DNA from: Lonicera japonica
Taxonomy: Eukaryota > Streptophyta > Magnoliopsida > Dipsacales > Caprifoliaceae
NCBI GenBank assembly: GCA_021464415.1
Contig: CM038469.1
Coordinates: 4,628,501-4,692,500 of the forward strand
Direction: 5' to 3'
Length of the DNA: 64,000 nucleotides
Under the pieces are notes generated by a model. That model was not told the DNA's origin and made no database searches. It saw only the letters and a program-made list of their open reading frames with translations. Position 1 is the stretch's first letter, and the number at the start of each line of letters is the position of its first letter. Below are positions 57,601-64,000 of the stretch, one piece after another. The translations under genes and the position numbers were made by a program.

Positions 57601-59880
57601 TTGTTTGAGACTGCATTAAAAATTTTAGTCGCATTTGATTAGAAGCCAATTTATCCAATATCCAATTGTTTGGTTTGGTTTGGATTGAATCCCAAATACT
57701 AAAATATATATGATATCGAATTAGACGTGGATGGCTTAAAATTCACCAGATTAAAACCGCTAAACACGTACTCCAAGATTTGAGTTGTTGCCACATTTCC
57801 TTCCGAAACATTAAATCTATGGTTTTACTTCCTCTCCAAATCTAACTTTAGATAGGCAGCTATACCAAATAGCGGACTTAGGATTTTTATGAGGGTGAGC
57901 TGTGTAAAAGAAACATGTCAAAATTTAATTAAACAAGTAAACTATATATTAAGAATTTTATCATCGCAAATAATAATAAAAAAAAACATATATTTCATTA
58001 CTAATCACAAATTTAATTTCAATTAGTTTTATAATTAATCATAAATACCTAAAACGAGAATGTGATAGAGGTTAAAAAAAGAACAGAAAATGGGAAACCA
58101 AGAGGGATATAGAAAAGGTTTGGGAAGAAATAATATTAAATAAGGGATTCGGACTCGCAACATAAACCTATTTACTACTTGAATTGCATAATCATTATAT
58201 AAATATTAGTCTTTCTATGAATAATGAACTAATATTTTATACTAGAATTAGATTAAATTTATATCAATATTCTAATTAATATAAAAAAAAAACCTTAAAT
58301 ACCCCTCCGACCCCCTCCCCACCCCCAACCCGAAATAAATAAATTTTCCCTTCGATATATCCATCGTACTGTGTTCACAAAAACCACAAGCTATGACCCA
58401 GTGGCTTGACCACCACTGGGAGCTCCCAAGTTGATTCTTGGCAGCAGCAAAACAATTGTCACTAACGATAATTTTAGATCAGCGAGTGAGAATTAGTCAA
58501 AGTGTGCGAAAGTTGACATAGCCTCATGACATGTAGCAAAAAATAAGGGGATGTGAATTAAACCTTGAAGTAAAGGGCCATTCGCAATGTTTCCTTTAAT
58601 GTTTTAGAAGTTGCAATTAATATCAACCTCAAAGTATATATCTTTAGTACCGTTGCAACTTAAACCTTTCATAAAAGCATTAGGAACGTTCACAAGCATT
58701 CATATCTTTTAGTGACATTCTTTATTTACCTCTCTAATGCCGATATATCCTTACATCTAGCACATATTGGTGGATCGATCAAACCACAAGAAAAATTTAT
58801 ATCCATGTTCAAACTAAAAAAAAAATTCAAAAATTAAAAGATTCAAATAACAAATTCTTTTAGAAAATAATAAAACAAATAAACAAATACCTACACCAAA
58901 ACATTGGCAATCCTTTCTTTCTGGTTTGGAATTTGTCCATGAAATATGTAGAAACAAATGTTTGGCTATAATAACAAACTCTTCAATTCATATTTTTAAG
59001 ATTGCTTTATTTCATTATAGCCAAAAAAAAGATGGAATATATAATCTTAATAAGGTTGTTATAGTAACTTTTGAAAAATCAGGGAGAACACTACAACTTA
59101 CTCCATACTTAGGGATTTAGTCTGTAATTTATATTTTCGTTTTAAATAATTTGGTCCACGTTATTACTACATCATCTAGCTATATCAATTATTGTTAACT
59201 TTTTTAAATGGAAGTTAATAAAAAGCTAAAATTGGAACACTAAAAATACTTTATGATTGACATTGCAATATTTGAAACATTAGGGTAAACATCTTAAATA
59301 ACCACTACTAAAGGCCTCGTTTAGTTCACGGATTTTAGCAATCGGTAAGGAAAATCATTCATTTCCTTTGTTTGGTAAGCAAAAATTCCGAAACCACTTA
59401 CCCGAAATAGGAAAAAATAGGGGGTAAAATCATTGCTCTAAAAATACATAGGATTGATTTTTTTATGTGATTTTCAAGCATTTATTATAAAAAATTTAAA
59501 TAATAATACGCTTACCTAAATACTTTTCATATTTTACCAAACAGAAAAAAAAAAAATTTGACAAAAAATTTAATTTTCCACCTCCATAAAAAAATAAAAA
59601 AATCAATTTTTCTTACTTAAACCAAAAGAAACCTAAAGGTTTAATTTATCAATTATCCGGAAAAGTAATTTATTCACACGGAAAATAAAGTTTGAGAGGG
59701 ATGTAGTCACCGACCTAGTTCCCGCTCCACCACTTGTCTTGCAACGCTTTTTGTGTTGGAAATAGTGTAAACCACATGTTATATAAATATATCTGACACC
59801 TGTTAATCATTTGTCTAAACTTGGTGTCATGTCTTCGTAGAAAGCTACCTTGCATGCAAAAAAACAGGAAATCATATATG
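54654..59880. other. Long intergenic region upstream of AVT1
   Basis: AT-rich DNA with no supported gene. 57867 onward (TAGCGGACTTAGGATTTT) resembles the left tip of the hAT element at 42623 and could be a relic. No other bounded element. Confidence 0.5.
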
Positions 59881-59984
59881 TATATCTATATATATATATA
59901 TATATATTCACTAAACACAATCCCTATTCAAATATAAATCGCACTTGCAATAGACACAGATCCTCGTGTTTTCATCTCTCTTTC

Positions 59985-59990
<6 letters not shown>

Positions 59991-60027
<37 letters not shown>
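59991..60027 (+). repeat. (TC)18 tract in the AVT1 leader
   Basis: An uninterrupted CT dinucleotide run 38 bp before the AVT1 start codon, preceded by more CT-rich sequence. CT/GA tracts in plant leaders are bound by GAGA-binding (BPC) proteins. A (TA)n TATA-like run lies farther up at 59887-59909. Confidence 0.85.
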
Positions 60028-60030
<3 letters not shown>

Positions 60031-60064
60031 AATCCCCCTCTTTCTCTCTCTAAACTAAAAACTA

Positions 60065-62638
60065 ATGGAGGCTGAAGCACAAGAAGGGTACTCTGTTACA
60101 ATACCCCTTTTGCTGGGGATTGATGAGAAGCAACCCCACAAGAATGTAAGTGATGAGTCTGCAGTTGAATCCTATTACACTGCTGGCACTACCTCTTTCT
60201 TCAAGACTTGTTTCAATGGCCTCAATGCTCTCTCAGGTTCTTACTCCTTTCTTCTTAATTGTTTTATTTAATTAATGATTTACATTTCCATTCTTATATT
60301 TAAATAAATAATTACATTAGATAGCAAGATAGATATATAGATCTCTTATAATTTTATCTAAATATTCTCGACTTCGACTCTCACTTGCAGCATTAAGATT
60401 TAGGCTTCTTATATCCTTCCTTCTTGGTAGATTGTAAAAAAGTAATAGACTTAATTATATCTTTCTTTTTTTTGAAAATAAATAAATAAATTTGTTTCTC
60501 TGTTTGTTTGGCGATAAATTTCTAATTTTCTTACTAATTCAACAAATTATCAAACTTGACATTTACGGATTCACTATGCACGAGCTAAAATTTATACAAA
60601 TTCAAATATATGTGGCTAACAATGCTTTTCATAATTTGACAAGGGCCTTTAATATATTGTGCACCAGAACAAAACACATTGTTATCAATTTTGTTTTCTT
60701 TGTTTATCCTAATTTAGGGCATACCAAACTTTAGTAGGTATCTTTTTTTGGTTACAACTTTAGTATGTATCAAATTCAAGATTTCAACGCATTATTAGCA
60801 GGACAATGAGTGAATGAGTTTCTTTTCCATTAATTTTGAAGCAATGAGGGAAATAGTAACTTAACCAAGGACAATGAGAATGAGTTTCTAAAAACTAATC
60901 TTACGCAGTGTAACAACTATAAGCACTGAATGAGATGGGGTTTAGTTATCTTGTACCTTTACCAGTAGTTTAGAACAGGAAATTTGTGGCCGCTACTTTT
61001 GCTTGTGGGATCAACGTACTACTTAGGTATTATTGTACTAAATTTACCATGTTTGGTTTCTCAATCAGGAGTTGGGATACTATCAATCCCATATGCACTA
61101 TCATCAGGAGGATGGTTGAGTTTAATACTTCTTCTCATCATCGCGTTCTCCACCTTCTACACGGGCTTGTTAATCAAACGATGTATGGATGAAGATCCAG
61201 ACATAAGAAGCTATCCTGACATTGGAGACCGTGCATTTGGTACAAAAGGAAGAATTGCAGTATCCATTATTATGAACATGGAACTCTACTTAGTTGCAAT
61301 CGGTTTCCTTATTCTTGAAGGGGATAATTTGCATAACATACTACCGGACATTGGATTCCAAGTTTTTGGGCTCTCAGTTAGCGGAACACAAAGCTTTGTT
61401 ATAATTGTTGGAATTATTATTCTTCCTACGATTTGGTTAAACAACATGAGCATTCTTTCTTATATATCGGCCAGTGGAGTTGTAGCTTCTGTTATTATCC
61501 TTGGCTCAATTTTGTGGGCTGGTGTATTTGATGGCATTGGATTTAAGGAAAAGGGTGATCTTGTAAATTGGAGTGGAGTGCCCACCGCTGTTAGCTTATA
61601 CGCCTTTTGCTATTGTGCACATCCAGTTTTCCCTACCCTGTACACTTCTATGAGGAACCAACGACAGTTCACAAAGGTAAAGCAACAAAATCTCTAAAAC
61701 TAGCATTCTAGAAGTCCTTGCCTACGCACCAGGCAATAGAGCCTGTGGCCTAAACTAGTATAAAGACCTGGAAAAAAAAAATAGGCTTGAGAGCTAGCTA
61801 GGCGGTTTTTTATACAAATGATGGATGGATCCAGCTGATTCGAGGAGGAGGGAGAAGGGAGAAGGGAGGAGGGAGGAGGGCGGGGGCTCGAAACCTGGGC
61901 TCCCTGTGTGAATTATCACTCTCAACCACTTGGGCTTAAGCCTCGATCTGGTAGTATTAGGCAGTTTATGCTATCAAATGGACATACCCAGTAATTTCTA
62001 AAATTCCCACCTAGGGTGCTTAGGCTTGGCCTCGATCTGGGAGAATTAGGCACTCTCTAAAACACCAAATGTGTCTTTTCATGTTTAAATTACTAAATTC
62101 ACCTGTTTTTCTCTACTTGCAGGTCTTGAGCGTATGCTTTGGATTTTGTACTCTTACTTACGCATCAATGGCGGTTTTGGGTTACCTCATGTTTGGTTCA
62201 AATCTGCAAGAGCAAATAACCTTAAATCTTCCAACCAAAAACATAAGCTCAAAAGTGGCCATATGCACTACTCTGGTCAACCCAATATCTAAATATGCGC
62301 TGATGGTAACACCGATTGTCAATACCATCGAAAATTGGTTTCGGTCTTATTGCAACAAGAGGCCGTTTAGCCTAATGATTAGAACATCCTTGGTGATCAG
62401 CACCGTCATTTTTGCTCTCGCCTTCCCTTTTTTTGCGGATCTCATGTCCCTTGTTGGAGCAGTTCTAAGCGTGACAGCTTCGATTATACTTCCGTGCTTG
62501 TGCTACTTGAAGATTTCAGGTACTTATCGGAGACTTGGATTTGAGGTGGTAATGATAGTAGGTATTGTATTGATGGGTATCACGGTTGTAATTGTTGGTG
62601 CTTATACGTCTATGCTAAAATTAGTAGGACATTTGTAA
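60065..62638 (+). CDS. AVT1: AVT1-type vacuolar amino acid transporter, three exons
   Basis: Exons 60065-60236, 61069-61676 and 62123-62638 join with GT/AG introns to 431 residues. The first junction splits a Gly codon (LS-G-VGILSIPYAL) and the second is in phase 0 after QFTK. The product is a multi-spanning protein of the AAAP/AVT1 family (SLC32/36-like), which moves neutral amino acids across the tonoplast with protons. Landmarks: the amino-terminal FKTCFNGLNALSGVGILSIP (first membrane segment), DIRSYPDIGDRAFG, ELYLVAIGFLILEGDNLHN, PTIWLNNMSILSY, AFCYCAHPVFPTLY, a GYLMFG segment and NPISKYALMVTPI. About 9-11 hydrophobic segments. The length fits the short AVT1H/AVT1I-like members rather than the roughly 530-residue ones with long tails. 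Start ATG 60065 is the first after the CT tract. No defects were seen. Confidence 0.92.
61700..62060 (-). repeat. Repeat-derived sequence in AVT1 intron 2, with tRNA-like boxes
   Basis: On the - strand the order A-box-like (AAGTGGTTGAGAG) then B-box-like (GGTTTCGAGCC) at 61884-61940 looks like a tRNA-derived SINE head. The phrase 'cctcgatctgg' + 'attaggca' occurs twice (61939-61963 and 62029-62053), and a purine-rich G tract lies at 61843-61887. It does not touch the splice sites. Confidence 0.4.
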
Positions 62639-62866
62639 ACTAAAGATTTCTCTTTGTCGACTATACAATATAACTGTTGTAATCACCAATATATATTTGA
62701 GTAGAAGGGAATCCTTGTAATGGTGGACCAAATATTGTAAGAATTTGGTGTGTACCAGTTTTACAGGAGATGATACAATAGCTTTTAAATTGAATCATAT
62801 CTGAATTCTTTCTTATTATATTTGTTTGTTGCATCATGGCCTTTTTCTCTTTTTTAAATCTTGGCC

Positions 62867-63051
62867 ATACCCGAAGCACGTAGATCAACTGGCATGGGGC
62901 TATTCTAGCTTAACCAATGTCTCGAGTTCGAGCCTTGGGAATGCAAGTGTGTTAAATCCTGGGAGGAAGAGTTTTACCGCCCAATGTGGTCTTACCCGGC
63001 TCGGAATGGTTGTTTAATTACTTGCCACCATTTTTTTCCACCGAAAAAAAG
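62867..63051 (+). mobile_element. tRNA-derived SINE, about 185 bp
   Basis: Contains an A-box-like TAGATCAACTGG (62881-62892) and a B box GAGTTCGAGCC (62924-62934), and ends in an A-rich tail. It is flanked by an exact 11-bp duplication AAATCTTGGCC at 62856-62866 and 63052-63062, as expected for LINE-assisted insertion. It lies 230 bp past the AVT1 stop codon, possibly inside the 3' untranslated region. Confidence 0.82.
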
Positions 63052-63062
63052 AAATCTTGGCC

Positions 63063-63670
63063 GTTTGTACACAAACTGTTGATATTTCAAGTCATTCCGT
63101 ACAGTAATTATCAAAAACATTCAAGATAATTATTTCTAAGTATGAAATTAAGAGTGTATTTTTGGGAAATTTTGAGAAAGTGATGAGATATTTAAAAATT
63201 TTAATTTTGATCTTTATTTTAAATATAATAATTAGGATATTACTAGATTCTTTTGACAAGCGAATAATATTTGAGCATGATTTACTGTTGCTACACATTT
63301 TTGTTGAGTGTAATATGAGTTATCTGTACAGAAAAAGAAATATATTAATAAAGAACTATTCAAAAGATAATTAATTTCCAATTACAGTAAACACTATTAA
63401 AAATTAGCTTGAGTTAATTATTTTACCTTGATTTTATAAATAATTGTATATATTTATATGTATGTTATATTCATCAGGCCCTCTATCTAAGGAATATTAT
63501 TTTACTAAAACACTCAGAAAAAAAAACCTGGCAAGTGTCAACAGGCAATATAGCTATTTTGGAAAGGAAAATGATAACATGTGACCTTAGGGCACATGTT
63601 AAAATTACTATAAATGAAAATAATGAAATTTTGTATAAGAATATGTGCCACATTTAATACATGTTGAGAG
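63063..63670. other. AT-rich spacer
   Basis: No gene recognised; frames at 63092-63374 are AT-driven. Confidence 0.5.
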
Positions 63671-63673
63671 TTA

Positions 63674-63990
63674 CTCCATCCGTCCCACAAAGATAGACCC
63701 ATTTTTTTTTCACACATATTAAGAAACTTCATTTAATGTAATTGAAACCATAATTTTTTTTTCACAATTTTCCTATTATACCCTCATTTACTTTCTTTCT
63801 ATAATGAATACATTGGATTGAAATCACATGCCCCAAGAAAATGTGAGAAATTTTGGAGTTGATAACAATGTAATTAAATAAGGATATATTAGGAAAAATG
63901 AAATTGTTGTGCATTCTTTAAAAAGCAAGTAGTCTATAATTTGGGACGGATAAAAATGGAAAATGAGTCTATCTTTGTGGGAGGAGGGAG
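63674..63990. mobile_element. Stowaway MITE, 317 bp
   Basis: Begins CTCCATCCGTCCCACAAAGA and its complementary right end reads CTCCCTCCTCCCACAAAGA, flanked by TA on both sides (63672-63673 and 63991-63992). Same family as the element at 40083-40366. Confidence 0.9.
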
Positions 63991-64000
63991 TAATTATTTT

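Noticed and set aside
57867..58420. Second hAT element suggested by TAGCGGACTTAGGATTTT
   Set aside because: Only a left-tip resemblance to the 42623 element. No right end, no 8-bp duplication and no transposase could be found.

Overview
The window looks like nuclear DNA of a eudicot plant. It is AT-rich and gene-poor, with spliced genes (GT/AG introns), plant-specific gene families (MIF, ZF-HD homeobox, AVT1) and layers of plant transposons (LINE/L1, hAT, CACTA, MULE, PIF/Harbinger and Stowaway MITEs, a tRNA-derived SINE, LTR retrotransposons). No tRNA, rRNA, CRISPR or organelle-derived segment was recognised.

Three host genes are well supported. (1) A single-exon MINI ZINC FINGER (MIF) gene lies on the + strand at 9750-10070. 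(2) A single-exon ZF-HD homeodomain gene of the HB23/HB30/HB34 type lies on the - strand at 21524-22539. As printed it is split by a one-base deletion in a C run (22055-22057 on the + strand), between the intact zinc-finger half and the intact homeodomain half. (3) A three-exon AVT1-type amino acid transporter lies on the + strand at 60065-62638 and gives a 431-residue protein. MIF proteins are homeodomain-less relatives and antagonists of ZF-HD proteins, so finding both 11.5 kb apart on opposite strands is notable. I recall Arabidopsis MIF2 and HB34 also being neighbours.

The rest is mostly mobile DNA. 1-700: degenerate coding relic, possibly pararetroviral. 1707-6050: a MULE-type inverted-repeat element with an exact 9-bp target duplication (AAAACCAAC), with a 3.3-kb non-autonomous LTR retrotransposon nested in its right arm. 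6-31 kb: host intergenic DNA with MITEs around MIF and ZHD. 31.8-34.7 kb: a LINE 3' half broken by a CACTA-like insertion carrying the C-terminal part of a TIC20 gene, and by a 480-bp hAT-like insertion whose removal restores the RNase H frame. 36.6-38.1 kb: a second LINE fragment with reverse transcriptase. 39-41 kb: PIF and Stowaway MITEs. 41.3-46.6 kb: a gypsy-type LTR and gag remnant, with a complete 3.9-kb autonomous-type hAT element (8-bp TSD CCCATACA) inserted in gag. The transposase of this hAT is in one frame and broken only by stop codons. 48.4-50.9 kb: an antisense gypsy-type remnant and a probable solo LTR. 52.7-54.6 kb: a MULE with 9-bp TSD carrying gene-like sequence (Pack-MULE candidate) and a nested hAT MITE. 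62.87-63.05 kb: a SINE with an 11-bp exact TSD. 63.67-63.99 kb: a Stowaway MITE.

The most useful leads are the ZHD frameshift, the MIF-ZHD pairing, the TIC20 fragment inside a CACTA-like insert, and the Pack-MULE candidate. I did not find convincing evidence for a wholly new molecular system.
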